Made by a program: the position numbers and the translations under genes. From NCBI RefSeq assembly GCF_030246925.1, contig NZ_CP126740.1, positions 496,001-560,000 of the forward strand: DNA of 64,000 nt. The letters run 5' to 3'. Positions 1 to 8,003 of this stretch are shown here, one piece after another (within the stretch, counting starts at the first letter, position 1; every line of letters starts with the position of its first letter). The notes beneath the pieces were generated by a model. It was not told the origin of the DNA and made no database searches. It worked only from the letters and a program-made list of their open reading frames with translations. The stretch is from Microbacterium sp. zg-Y625. GTDB taxonomy: Bacteria; Actinomycetota; Actinomycetes; Actinomycetales; Microbacteriaceae.

Positions 1-1284
1 CAGGTTGCCGCCGGCCGTCTCGAGGGAGCGCACGGCTCCGGAGAGGTCCTGCTTCTTGGTCTTGCCCGATGCAGCCGCGAGGATCACGCCACGGGTCTTC
101 TTGCTCAGCACGGCGGCGTCGGTGACCAGCAGCAGCGGCGGGGCATCGATGAGAACGTAGTCGAAGTGCTCGGTGAGGGCGGCGAGAAGGTGGTCCATCG
201 CCGCAGAGCCCAGCAGCTCGCTGGGGTTCGGGGGCACGGGGCCGCTCGTGAGCACGAACAGCTGGTTCGCGCCCCACTTCTGCAGCGCGTCGGTCAGCTG
301 CACGCGGCCGATGAGCACGTCGGTCATGCCGACGCCGCCCTCAAGGCCCATATAGTCGGCGACGCGGGGGAGCCGCAGGTCGCCGTCGAGCAGCGCGACC
401 CGTGCGCCCGTCTCGGCCAGGGCGATCGCGAGGTTCGCGGTGGTGGTCGACTTGCCCTCGCCGGGGCCGGCGCTCGACACGACGAAGCTGCGCGGCCCGT
501 CTTCGACGTCGAGGAACTGCAGGTTGGTGCGCAGGGTGCGGAATGACTCCGCGCGGGGGCTGCGGGGGTCGGCGTGCACGATGAGGGGCCGCTTGGGAGC
601 CTCGGGGTCGAACGCGATGCCGCCGAGCAGAGGCTTGTCGGTGAGCGCCTCGATGTCGTGCAGCGTGTGGATGCGGGTGTCGAGCACCGTGCGCAGCACG
701 GCCAGAGCGACGCCGGCGGCCAGGCCGAGCAGGGCGCCGAGGGCGATGAGCAGCGGCACGTTCGGGCTGGTGGGAGCGGCGGGTACCGTAGCCGGCTGCG
801 TGATCGTGATCTGCACCGGGCTGACGGCGTCGACGGCCTGCGGCTTCTCGAGCGTCGTCTGCACGGCCTGCGCGAAGCTCGCGGCGGTGGCGTCTGCGAT
901 GGCGGCGGCCAGCTCGGGGTCTTCATCGGTGACGGAGACATCGATCAACACCGTGTTGAGAGGCGTGCTGGCCGACACCTGCGCCGCGAGCTCGGCGGCT
1001 GTGATGTCGAGCTCGAGCTCTTCGATCACCGGGTCGAGCACCAGGCTCGTCGGGATCACATCGACGTAGCTCGTGACCATCTGGCGGGCGAAGTTCGTGC
1101 CCTGCACGAGGTCGCCCGTGGCCGCGCCCTCGGTGCGCACCGACACGTACAGCTGCGTGGATGCCTCGTACTTCGGGGTCTGCAGAAAGGCATACCCGGC
1201 GCCGCCGGCGAGGCCTGCGATGAGCAGCACCAGCAGCAGAATCCAGTTCTTGTGCAGGATGCGCAGGTAATCGCGAAGTTCCAC
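1..1284 (-). CDS. Wzc/CpsCD-type tyrosine kinase with chain-length domain (C-terminus beyond window)
   Basis: 428 codons are visible and the gene continues past position 1. It starts at GTG 1284, preceded by GGGAG about nine bases upstream. The protein opens with a short cytoplasmic segment and a membrane helix (residues about 14-32), followed by a Wzz-like extracytoplasmic region. A second helix near residues 170-195 leads into a BacA/ParA-like kinase domain with Walker A GPGEGKST near residue 270, a Walker A' LLDGDLR and a Walker B ending in DAPP. Such BY-kinases autophosphorylate on C-terminal tyrosines and control polysaccharide length and export. The tail with those tyrosines is not visible. 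It is a close paralogue of the next gene, 90 bp upstream in the same orientation, so the pair probably arose by tandem duplication. A role in the glycan locus at 17-50 kb is inferred. Confidence 0.88.
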   Translation of the reverse strand, partial: MELRDYLRILHKNWILLLVLLIAGLAGGAGYAFLQTPKYEASTQLYVSVRTEGAATGDLVQGTNFARQMVTSYVDVIPTSLVLDPVIEELELDITAAELAAQVSASTPLNTVLIDVSVTDEDPELAAAIADATAASFAQAVQTTLEKPQAVDAVSPVQITITQPATVPAAPTSPNVPLLIALGALLGLAAGVALAVLRTVLDTRIHTLHDIEALTDKPLLGGIAFDPEAPKRPLIVHADPRSPRAESFRTLRTNLQFLDVEDGPRSFVVSSAGPGEGKSTTTANLAIALAETGARVALLDGDLRLPRVADYMGLEGGVGMTDVLIGRVQLTDALQKWGANQLFVLTSGPVPPNPSELLGSAAMDHLLAALTEHFDYVLIDAPPLLLVTDAAVLSKKTRGVILAAASGKTKKQDLSGAVRSLETAGGNL

Positions 1285-1374
1285 GCGGTGGTCTCCCAGG
1301 GGTGTGATGGTCGGGTTCGGGTCATTCTTCCACAGCGCCGCAGGCCGCCCGGGACGCGCCCGACCGGCCGGGGC

Positions 1375-2736
1375 TCACTGCGCCGCGTAGGCGTAGGTGC
1401 CGTAGGCGGTCTTGTCGGCGCCGGCGGTCGGCACCATCGTGACGACGGTGCCGAGCACCTTCGAGCCGACGGCCTCGACGTTCTTCACCGCGCTCGCCAG
1501 CCTCGGCTTGGTCGTCGAGCCGGCCGCGGCGACCACGATCGCCCCGTTCGTGTGTCGCGAGACGACAGCGGCATCCGTCACGAGCAGCGTCGGTGGGGCG
1601 TCGACGATGATCACGTCGAACGCCGCCTTCAGCTCGCGCATGAGCTTGGCCATCGCCTGTGAGCCGAGCAGCTCGGCCGGGTTCGGCGGCACCGTGCCCG
1701 CCGGCAGCAGGAACAGCGTGCCGCGGCCCCAGCGCTGGATGACGTCGGATGCCGCGACCCGGCCCACCAGCACGTCGGCGAGCCCCAGCCCGCCCTCGAT
1801 GCCGAAGTAATCGGCCACCTTGGGCTTGCGCAGATCCCCGTCGAGCAGCGCGACGCGGGCGCCGGTCTCGGCGAACGCGATGGCGAGGTTGGCCGAGGTG
1901 GTCGACTTTCCTTCGCTCGGCCCGGCGCTCGTGACGACGTACGCCGCGGGGCCGCCACCGAGGGCGAGGAACTGCACGTTGGTGCGGAGCGTCCGGTAGG
2001 CCTCGGCGCGCGGGTCGCGGGCGGCCGCGGCGACGACGAGGGGGCGCGTCTTGGCCTGGGGGTCCAGGGCGATGCCGCCGAGGGTCGGGGCGCCGGTGAT
2101 CTCCTCGACGTCCTTCACCGTGCGGATGCGGGTGTCGAGCACCTCACGCAGCACCGCGATGCCCACGCCCGCCGCGAGCCCCAGCAGTCCGCCGAGTGCG
2201 AGCGACAGGCGCATGTTGGGCGCAGAAGGGCTGAGGGGCACCTGCGCCGGCTGCAGCGTCTCGATGCGCACGGGGGAGGGGCGATCGCCCGTCGGGGCCT
2301 CGAGCTGCTCGGCGACCACGGTGGTGAAGCTCTCGCCGATGGCATTGGCGATGCGCGCGGCCTGCTCGGGGCTCGGGTCGTTCACGGTGACGTCGATGAC
2401 CACGGTGTTGAGACCCGCCGACGCGCTCACCTGGTGAGCGAGTTCTTCGGCCGATTCATCGAGGTTCAATTGCTCGATTACCGGATCGAGCACGATGGCG
2501 CTGGGAATCACGCTGACGTAGGTGGTCACCGCCTGGCGCGCGAAATTGGTGCCCTGAGTCATTTCCGACGTGGTGCCGCCATTGGTGCCGACCGAGACGT
2601 AAAGCTGCGTCGAAGCGGTATAGCGCGCCGGTGTCGTCAATGCGACGAGAGCACCCCCGGAGACGCCGATCAGCGCCAGCGAGATGATGAGCACGAGATT
2701 GCGGCGCAGGATGCGCGCATAGTCGTGAATGTCCAT
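1375..2736 (-). CDS. Wzc/CpsCD-type polysaccharide tyrosine kinase (second tandem copy)
   Basis: The protein has 453 residues and starts at ATG 2736 with GGCAGGAG just upstream. A membrane helix at about residues 13-33 and another at about 177-197 bracket the Wzz-type domain. The kinase domain follows, with Walker A GPSEGKST at 272-279, Walker A' VALLDGDLR at 295-303 and Walker B VIIVDAPP at 375-382. The last residues read YGTYAY, a short tyrosine cluster that would be the autophosphorylation site. Full-length fused chain-length regulator plus kinase is the proteobacterial Wzc layout, also common in actinobacteria. It is first in a two-gene unit with the truncated paralogue downstream, and is divergent from the Pro-rich membrane protein at 2848. 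The phosphatase at 4228 is its natural antagonist. Confidence 0.9.
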   Translation of the reverse strand: MDIHDYARILRRNLVLIISLALIGVSGGALVALTTPARYTASTQLYVSVGTNGGTTSEMTQGTNFARQAVTTYVSVIPSAIVLDPVIEQLNLDESAEELAHQVSASAGLNTVVIDVTVNDPSPEQAARIANAIGESFTTVVAEQLEAPTGDRPSPVRIETLQPAQVPLSPSAPNMRLSLALGGLLGLAAGVGIAVLREVLDTRIRTVKDVEEITGAPTLGGIALDPQAKTRPLVVAAAARDPRAEAYRTLRTNVQFLALGGGPAAYVVTSAGPSEGKSTTSANLAIAFAETGARVALLDGDLRKPKVADYFGIEGGLGLADVLVGRVAASDVIQRWGRGTLFLLPAGTVPPNPAELLGSQAMAKLMRELKAAFDVIIVDAPPTLLVTDAAVVSRHTNGAIVVAAAGSTTKPRLASAVKNVEAVGSKVLGTVVTMVPTAGADKTAYGTYAYAAQ

Positions 2737-2740
2737 GGCG

Positions 2741-2780
2741 CTCCTGCCTCGGGGGTGATATATCCTGCGCGAGGTATCCT
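2741..2780. promoter_or_regulatory. Divergent promoter region between kinase and Pro-rich protein
   Basis: On the minus strand a GATATA box (2757-2762) stands about 20 bases before the kinase start, with TTCGTG about 18 bases further up. On the plus strand two TATCCT boxes (2761-2766 and 2775-2780) could serve the gene at 2848. All are read by eye. The overlap suggests shared control, but none has been tested. Confidence 0.35.
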
Positions 2781-2847
2781 TTCACGAATTGTCCTGTCAC
2801 TTTTCTCCTTTTCGGCTGACCGCAGCCCACGTTTCCGCAAGGACCCC

Positions 2848-4071
2848 ATGAGCACTCTCGCTGGACTGTTCGACGACGACCGGGCCACTCGCGACGAATT
2901 CGAGCCCGCCGCGCGTGAGGTGCCGAGCGATGCCGGCCTGGCCGAGATGCTCGGCGGCGGGGGCGTCGACGGGGTCGGGGTCGGGGGGTCTCGGCGCCAG
3001 GCGCAGGCGCCGGTCGACGACACGCAGCGTCTGGTCGATCTGGTGCAGAGCGCGGCGGCGGATGCGGCGCCGGTGGTGCTGTCGGGCGGCGGCGGTGGCG
3101 GCAAGGCGAAGAAGAGTTCGCGTGGTCACAAGCGCACCGACTGGCTGAGCGTGCTCGTCGCCGTGCTCGCCGTCGGGGTCGTTTCGGGGACGGCGGTCTT
3201 CGGCGGCATCCAGCTCGCTTCAGCCAGCCCTGCGGCCGACGCCCTGCAGTCGCTCGCCACCGACGAGGCCGCGTTGGTGAACGCCCAGCAGAGCCTCTCG
3301 GCGACGGCCACGCGCATCGAGGCCGACGTCACCGCCGGCCGGGAGGATGCCGCGCGCCTCGAGCCGGCCCTGGTGGCGGTGGAGGGATACTCCGACGAGC
3401 CCGCGCGGGCCGCGGCGATGCAGGCCCTGACCGACTACCGGGCAGGGCTCGACGCGCTCGTGCTGCCGGAGCTGCCCGCCCCGTACTCCCGGCCCGCCAT
3501 CGATGAGGACTCGCTGGCCGACGTCGGTGCGGCGATCGACGACGTGCAGGCCCGGGCGGCCGAGATGGCGGAGCCCACCGAGCGGATGCATGCCCTGCGG
3601 GGTGCTGTCACCGATCTGCGGGACCGCTTCGTCGAGCAGGTGGCTGCGTTCGGCGCGACGTTCCCGGCGTGGGCCGCGACGGTCAACGCCGAGAACGACC
3701 AGGCCGACCAGAGCTTCCGCGACGCGCTCACGGCTGCCGCCGCGGCGGTGCCGTCGGGTCAGGCCGGAGGCCTGCTGGGCATCGAGGCGATGCTCGTGCT
3801 GCCGCCGCTCGTCGACGCGCTGCGGGAGGACAACCAGCGCGCTCTCGATGAGATCGCGGCCGAGGAAGAGGCGGCGGAGGACGCCGAGTCTGGCGGTTCG
3901 GGTGGATCGGACGGCTCGGATTGGTACGTCGACCCGGGTGTGCCGCCGACCGACCCGGGTGTGCCGCCGACCGATCCGGGTGTGCCGCCGACCGATCCCG
4001 GTCCGGTCGACCCGCCGGTCACGGACCCGCCGGTGACGGACCCCGGCACCGGCGAGGCGCCGGCCGGGTAG
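2848..4071 (+). CDS. Single-pass membrane protein with coiled-coil ectodomain and Pro-rich repeat tail
   Basis: 407 residues from ATG 2848; an upstream in-frame extension exists but has no ribosome site. Residues 1-95 are acidic to Gly-rich, ending in a Lys/Arg patch (GKAKKSSRGHKR). A hydrophobic helix at about 100-122 probably anchors the protein with its C-terminus outside. The Ala/Glu-rich region 125-365 looks helical or coiled-coil. The tail has three copies of DPGVPPT followed by DPPVT repeats, a wall-spanning type of linker. I do not recognise a family. It is divergent from the tyrosine kinases and followed by their likely phosphatase on the opposite strand, so it may work in envelope or polysaccharide assembly, but that is only context. 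Confidence 0.7.
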   Translation: MSTLAGLFDDDRATRDEFEPAAREVPSDAGLAEMLGGGGVDGVGVGGSRRQAQAPVDDTQRLVDLVQSAAADAAPVVLSGGGGGGKAKKSSRGHKRTDWLSVLVAVLAVGVVSGTAVFGGIQLASASPAADALQSLATDEAALVNAQQSLSATATRIEADVTAGREDAARLEPALVAVEGYSDEPARAAAMQALTDYRAGLDALVLPELPAPYSRPAIDEDSLADVGAAIDDVQARAAEMAEPTERMHALRGAVTDLRDRFVEQVAAFGATFPAWAATVNAENDQADQSFRDALTAAAAAVPSGQAGGLLGIEAMLVLPPLVDALREDNQRALDEIAAEEEAAEDAESGGSGGSDGSDWYVDPGVPPTDPGVPPTDPGVPPTDPGPVDPPVTDPPVTDPGTGEAPAG

Positions 4072-4079
4072 CCCGCGGC

Positions 4080-4215
4080 GCGGGGCGGCTTCGGGCGCTG
4101 GGGGTGGGCGCTTCGGTTGCTGCGGTTGGGCGCTTCTGGCGCCGTCGGGCGCTGTGGGTGCTGCGGGGTGCGTCTGGCGCCAGCCGGCGGCGCGGGTGCG
4201 CTGCGGGCCGCGGTC
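4080..4215. repeat. G-rich imperfect repeat (GGGCGCT units)
   Basis: Between two convergent genes, at least four GGGCGCT-type units recur with GCTGCGGGT-like linkers. The plus strand has many runs of three or more G. It may be slipped-strand repeat DNA or a transcription-end region. No hairpin with a T-run was found. Confidence 0.45.
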
Positions 4216-4227
4216 GGGCGCTGCGGG

Positions 4228-4824
4228 TCAGGCGGGGACGGCCAGGCGAACGACCCGCACGACCTCGTCGATGGCCGGCACCAGCTGCGAAGCCGACAGC
4301 TCGTAGGTGTTCCACGAGCGGCGGTACGGGTCGATAACGTCGTCGTCGGCCGGGTCGGCCGGGGGCAGCGAGACGCCGCGGTGCGCGGCGACCGAGGCCA
4401 CCGCCGCGCGCAGTCGTGCCGAGGGGTCCTGGCCCGCGGCGTCGGCGGCCGCGATGATCTCGGCATCCGGGGTGTCCCTCGCCAGTCGCGCGAACTCGCG
4501 AACGGTGAAGGTGGAGCGCAGGCGCGCCGGCGCGAGTTCGACGATGGCGCGGCGGTGCTCGCGCGCCATGGCCAGGATGAGGTCGGGTGTGGTCAGCATG
4601 CGCGAGTTCAGCAGCTGCGAACGGTGCTCGGTCGACAGCTCCGCGGGTACTCCGTGCTGCGCGGCGAGGCGCTGGGCCTCGGCGGGCATCTCCGACGCGC
4701 GCATGTCGTAGGTGCCGCCGCTGTTGACGCTGCCGGGGAGCCCCGCCAGCCGTGTGCGCAGCAGCTGCTCAGCCAGCGGTGAGCGGCAGATGTTGCCGGT
4801 GCAGACGGTGATGATCTCGAACAC
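4228..4824 (-). CDS. Low-molecular-weight protein-tyrosine phosphatase
   Basis: 198 residues from GTG 4824, chosen because the catalytic loop must lie near the N-terminus and AAAGG lies upstream. The signature is C8-TGNIC-R14-S, the CX5R loop of LMW-PTPs. The general-acid Asp lies in DPYRR near the C-terminal third. The family dephosphorylates tyrosine kinases such as Wzc, and BY-kinase/LMW-PTP pairs (Wzc/Wzb) set polysaccharide chain length. It lies 1.5 kb from the tandem kinases on the same strand, but the Pro-rich gene on the other strand lies between them, so it is not in their operon. It is somewhat longer than the usual ~150-residue enzyme, mainly in the middle helical region. Confidence 0.9.
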   Translation of the reverse strand: MFEIITVCTGNICRSPLAEQLLRTRLAGLPGSVNSGGTYDMRASEMPAEAQRLAAQHGVPAELSTEHRSQLLNSRMLTTPDLILAMAREHRRAIVELAPARLRSTFTVREFARLARDTPDAEIIAAADAAGQDPSARLRAAVASVAAHRGVSLPPADPADDDVIDPYRRSWNTYELSASQLVPAIDEVVRVVRLAVPA

Positions 4825-4907
4825 GGACGACCTTTCGGTTCGGGTACGGGCGCCGTGCCACTGTATCGGGGCCCCTCCGGCCCGTTCCCTTTCCCGCTTC
4901 CGGCTCG

Positions 4908-5001
4908 CGAGTGAGTATTCGCGGTGTCGAGTGAGTATTCGCGTCGTCGAGTGAGTATTTGCGGTGCCGAGTGAGTATTCGGCATCCCGAGTGAGTATTC
5001 G
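4908..5001 (+). repeat. Five direct 14-bp units at exact 20-bp period
   Basis: Units CGAGTGAGTATTCG start at 4908, 4928, 4948, 4968 and 4988, with variable 6-bp linkers. The third has one substitution (TATTT). The conserved 14-bp core with free linkers and strict 20-bp period (about two helical turns) suggests protein-binding sites on one DNA face rather than simple slippage. Unlike the sister arrays it has no inverted half, possibly lost together with the neighbouring broken gene. Confidence 0.9.
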
Positions 5002-5002
5002 T

Positions 5003-5183
5003 GTCGTCCCAGACGCGGAGGGGATCCTCGCCGAGTATGTGGTTGCTGAGGGCGACCCGATCGACATGATTGCCCGGCGGCACCGGGAGCGTGTTCCTGA
5101 TCAACCGAAAGGAACTCCCGCCGACGCACCCACACCTGATCCACCCGGGCGACCGGCTGCTGCTGACAGCCAAGAGCGCGTAG
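5003..5183 (+). pseudogene. Remnant of a LysM-domain protein, frameshifted
   Basis: One frame reads EYVVAEGDPIDMIARR up to about 5080. The next frame continues with GSVFLINRKELPPTHPHLI, then HPGDRLLL, and ends at TAG 5181. Together these match the LysM pattern (YVV..GD...IA.RF ... N...L...I.PGD.L.L). The switch lies at about 5078-5081, so an indel has broken the domain. No start codon or upstream portion is left, because the repeat array abuts it. LysM domains bind peptidoglycan or chitin. It could instead be one exon-like piece of a longer lost gene. Confidence 0.6.
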
Positions 5184-5393
5184 CGCGCACCCCGTGCCGC
5201 CCTCACCCAGCGGCGGGACTTCCGCGTCGCTGACCTCTTCACGGGGCGGCGCTGGAGTGTGCGGAACCGAACGTAAATGCGGATCTACGAGACAGCCGTC
5301 CTCTGTCGGTATCGGCGGAAATCCGCTGCAGACTTATCCACAGGCGAAAAGATGTTCTATACTCCGGGGCGCTTCCGGAGTATCATCAGTCGT

Positions 5394-6740
5394 ATGAACC
5401 AGCCCCTCCAGAGCCTGATAGAAGCGGCATCCGCTGTCGCTGAAGGGTGGCCGGAGGGCGCGATCGAGGGGGCGGCCGGTTCGTTGCTCGTCGCCTTGAA
5501 CGATGCGCTCGGCAAAGTGCGGCGGCTGACCGACGGTTTGCATGCGCAGGTCGCGGCCGAGATCGCGCGGCAGTCGCGTCCCGAGCTCGGGCCAGACGGA
5601 TTGGCCAAGTCGCAGGGCTACCGCAATCCCACCGCGCTCATCGCGGCCACGACCGGGTCGACAAACGGTGAGGCGGCGCGGCTCGTGCAGGTCGGTGAGG
5701 CGACGGCGCCGCGGCTGCTGCTCTCGGGGGAGCGGGCGCCCGCGCGGCATCCGCACGTGGCGTCCGCGGTCGAGGCGGGGAGTATCGGCTCGGCCGCAGC
5801 CTCCGCGATCATCAGCATGCTCGACAAGGTGGTCATGCGTGCGGGGCGCGAGGCGACGGATGCCGCGGAGCGGATGCTGGTCGAGCAAGCCCCCGGGCTG
5901 ACCGGCGACCAGCTGGCGAAGGTCATCGCGCCCGCCGAAGCCTGGCTCGACCCCGACGGCGTCGAACCCCGTGAAGACGAGCTGCGCTCGCAGCGGTACC
6001 TGCACATTCGGGAAGAGCGCAACGGCATGACCTCGCTGTCGGCGTTGCTCGATCCCGAGCACGCTGCTCCAGTACGGGCGGCGATCGAGGCGCTCGTGAC
6101 GGCAGACCTCCGCGCACCGCGAAGCGGCGACGCACCCGACGCCGATCCTGCGCGCCGGTCTATCCCCCAGCTGCAGGCCGACGCGCTAGCGCGACTGTGC
6201 GCGCATGCCCTCGGGTGCGAGCACACGGATCTGCCCCTCGAGGGAGCGACCGTGGTGGTACGGGTATCGCTTGACGACCTCGAGAATGGCACGGGCAGCG
6301 GCGTCATCGACGGCATGACCCAGCCGGTCTCGATCGGCACGGTGCGGCGCATGGCCGCCGGCGGCGCCGTGATCCCGTGCGTCCTGGGCGGCAAGAGCGA
6401 GATCCTCGACTGGGGCCGCAAGAAGAGGCTCTTCACCAAGGCGCAGAAGCTGGCGCTCGTCGAACGTGACGGCGGATGCGCCGGGTGCGGCGCCCCACCA
6501 GGACTGACCCGGGTGCACCACCTGCGATGGTGGCTGCGCGACGGCGGCCCCACCGACCTGTCGAACGGCGTGCTGCTCTGCGACTCGTGCCATCATCGCG
6601 TGCACGACAACGGCTACGAGGTGCGCATCGACGGGTCGGGGACCATGGCCGACGTGTGGTTCATCCCGCCGCCGTGGGTCGACCCGGCCCGCACGCCCAG
6701 GCGCGGGGCGCGCAAGCGGTTCGACTTCGTCCCGGCGTGA
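5394..6740 (+). CDS. DUF222 / HNH endonuclease protein
   Basis: 448 residues from ATG 5394 (MNQPLQSL). An in-frame upstream extension to 5277 lacks support. Residues about 20-330 are the helical DUF222 domain. A C-terminal HNH nuclease module (residues about 360-405) has the zinc-ligand pairs CAGC and CDSC and the HH motif in RVHHLRWW. These '13E12-type' proteins are multi-copy in actinobacteria and often behave like selfish or mobile genes; the cellular role is unsettled. No flanking repeats of a transposon were found. It stands alone, with a broken LysM gene upstream and a 20-bp repeat array just after its stop. Confidence 0.88.
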   Translation: MNQPLQSLIEAASAVAEGWPEGAIEGAAGSLLVALNDALGKVRRLTDGLHAQVAAEIARQSRPELGPDGLAKSQGYRNPTALIAATTGSTNGEAARLVQVGEATAPRLLLSGERAPARHPHVASAVEAGSIGSAAASAIISMLDKVVMRAGREATDAAERMLVEQAPGLTGDQLAKVIAPAEAWLDPDGVEPREDELRSQRYLHIREERNGMTSLSALLDPEHAAPVRAAIEALVTADLRAPRSGDAPDADPARRSIPQLQADALARLCAHALGCEHTDLPLEGATVVVRVSLDDLENGTGSGVIDGMTQPVSIGTVRRMAAGGAVIPCVLGGKSEILDWGRKKRLFTKAQKLALVERDGGCAGCGAPPGLTRVHHLRWWLRDGGPTDLSNGVLLCDSCHHRVHDNGYEVRIDGSGTMADVWFIPPPWVDPARTPRRGARKRFDFVPA

Positions 6741-6769
6741 GGCTCGGAGCCCCCGCGGCGCGGGTCCGG

Positions 6770-6985
6770 CCGTCACGACTGAGGTCCGGGTCGTCGCGGC
6801 CGGGGTTCGGTCGTCGCGACTGAGGTCCGGCCGTCGCGACTGAGGTTCCGGGTCGTCGCGACTGAGGTTCCGGGTCGTCGCGACTGGGGTTCGGTCGCCG
6901 GGGCTGAGGTTCGGTCGTCGCGACTGAGTCCCGGCTCGCCCGCGGCGAAGGTTCGGCCGCCTCGGCTGAGTCCGGCTCGGCCGCG
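6770..6985 (+). repeat. Degenerate ~20-bp tandem array downstream of DUF222 gene
   Basis: About ten copies of a unit near TCGTCGCGACTGAGGTTCGG, with a period of 20-22 bp, decay toward the right end. The core CGACTGAG..TTCG resembles the CGAGTGAGTATTCG unit of the other arrays, and the period is the same. It begins 30 bp after the stop codon at 6738-6740 and fills most of the 328-bp gene-free stretch 6741-7068. Confidence 0.75.
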
Positions 6986-7020
6986 GCGTGGGCCTGCGGG
7001 CAGCGCGCGCACACGAAGAA

Positions 7021-7051
7021 GCGACCGCCCCTCGCTGAGGGGGACGGTCGC
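7021..7051 (-). terminator. Rho-independent-like terminator of csbD
   Basis: Hairpin with outer arms GCGACCG/CGGTCGC and inner arms CCCCTC/GAGGGG around a 3-nt loop, with a 2-nt bulge. On the minus strand it is followed by a weak T-rich run (TTCTTCG). It ends the CsbD gene 18 bp downstream of its stop. Confidence 0.75.
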
Positions 7052-7068
7052 CGCTTTGTGGTTGCGGG

Positions 7069-7245
7069 TTACTTGTCGGTGAAGGCGTCCTTGACGTCAT
7101 CGACGGCCTGCTTGCCCTTGCCCTTGGCCTGGTCCATGTGGCCCTCTGACTCGAGAGACTTGTCGTCGGTCGCCTTGCCGACGCCCTCCTTGGCCTTGCC
7201 CTTCAGCTCTTCGGCCTTGTGCTTCATGTCATCTCCGATGCCCAT
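7069..7245 (-). CDS. CsbD-family stress protein
   Basis: 58 residues from ATG 7245, with AAGGAGA eight bases upstream. The protein is Lys/Asp/Gly-rich and hydrophilic (KHKAEELKGKAKEGVGKATDD and a related second half), the two-repeat CsbD pattern. CsbD-like proteins are small, abundant general-stress proteins under sigma-B-type control in Firmicutes; their molecular function is unknown. It lies just downstream of two co-oriented genes for a PRC-barrel protein and a small membrane protein, a common stress-gene neighbourhood in actinobacteria. No sigma-factor site was identified. Confidence 0.85.
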   Translation of the reverse strand: MGIGDDMKHKAEELKGKAKEGVGKATDDKSLESEGHMDQAKGKGKQAVDDVKDAFTDK

Positions 7246-7278
7246 GGGGATCTCCTTCTCTCGGGGGTCACGACCGCG

Positions 7279-8001
7279 TCAGCGGTTCGTGGGGGGTGTG
7301 CCGGCATCGTCATCGGATGCCGATCCGGTAGGCGACTCTGGTTCGAGCCGCACTTCTTCGCGGGCGACGGGAACGCTCACCGTCACCTGCTCGGTCACGA
7401 CGTAGCGCCGCAGCCGCAAGCCGCCGTCGGCAACCGGCGCAGGAGCGACGGTTCCGCCGTCCACCGTCTCGACGTCTCCCGCCGACGGCGGCGGAGTCGC
7501 AGCCGAAGTCGAGCCGGCGCGATCGTTCGCCTCGGCCTGGGAATCGTCGTGATCGTGATCGTGATCGTGATCGTGATCGCCGTCGTGCTTGTGCTCGTGC
7601 GCGTGCGTGCGGTCGCCGTGCTCGTGCTCGTGCGTGCCGTGGTGCCCGTGGCCGCCCTCGGACCCCGAATCGGAATCGCTGTCCGGCGCGTCGCGGAGGG
7701 CGTAATAGGCGTACAGCTCCTCCTCCTGGCGGTGGGTGAGCTCCGCGTCCGAGTCGAACCGGGGAGCGTGCTTGACGGCATCCTTGTCGTAGGGGATGCG
7801 CAGTTCGCCCTCGACCTCGGCGGCCTGCTCCAGCGGCACGAACGACTCCGACGAGCCGAACAATCCCGTCTTCACCGTCACCCAGTTGGGGTTCCCCGTG
7901 TGGGGATCGACGAACACCTGGCCGACCGTGCCGACCTTGTGGCCCTCTTCGTCGACGACGTGGCGTCCGATGAGGCTGGCGATGTCGTGGGAGCTGATCA
8001 T
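7279..8001 (-). CDS. PRC-barrel protein with His-rich linker and DUF2382-type C-terminus
   Basis: 240 residues from ATG 8001, with GGAGAG upstream. Residues 1-80 form a PRC-barrel domain (IGRHVVDEEGHKVGTVGQVFVD). Residues 118-151 are an alternating His/Asp/Glu tract with over a dozen histidines, encoded in part by GTGATC hexamer repeats (7549-7580), which probably binds metal ions. Residues 195-222 (LRLRRYVVTEQVTVSVPV) fit a partial DUF2382 strand pattern. PRC-barrel/DUF2382 proteins are general-stress proteins of unknown action in actinobacteria. The stop codon of the upstream membrane gene lies 2 bp before this start, so the two are co-transcribed. Confidence 0.8.
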   Translation of the reverse strand: MISSHDIASLIGRHVVDEEGHKVGTVGQVFVDPHTGNPNWVTVKTGLFGSSESFVPLEQAAEVEGELRIPYDKDAVKHAPRFDSDAELTHRQEEELYAYYALRDAPDSDSDSGSEGGHGHHGTHEHEHGDRTHAHEHKHDGDHDHDHDHDHDDSQAEANDRAGSTSAATPPPSAGDVETVDGGTVAPAPVADGGLRLRRYVVTEQVTVSVPVAREEVRLEPESPTGSASDDDAGTPPTNR

Positions 8002-8003
8002 GG

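Larger units (their letters stand above)
4825..5393. other. Gene-free stretch with repeat array and LysM remnant
   Basis: 570 bp without an intact gene. It holds the LMW-PTP ribosome site, five direct 20-bp repeats (4908-5001), a frameshifted LysM fragment (about 5003-5183) and the upstream region of the DUF222 gene, including an A/T-rich stretch near 5340-5365. Confidence 0.6.
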
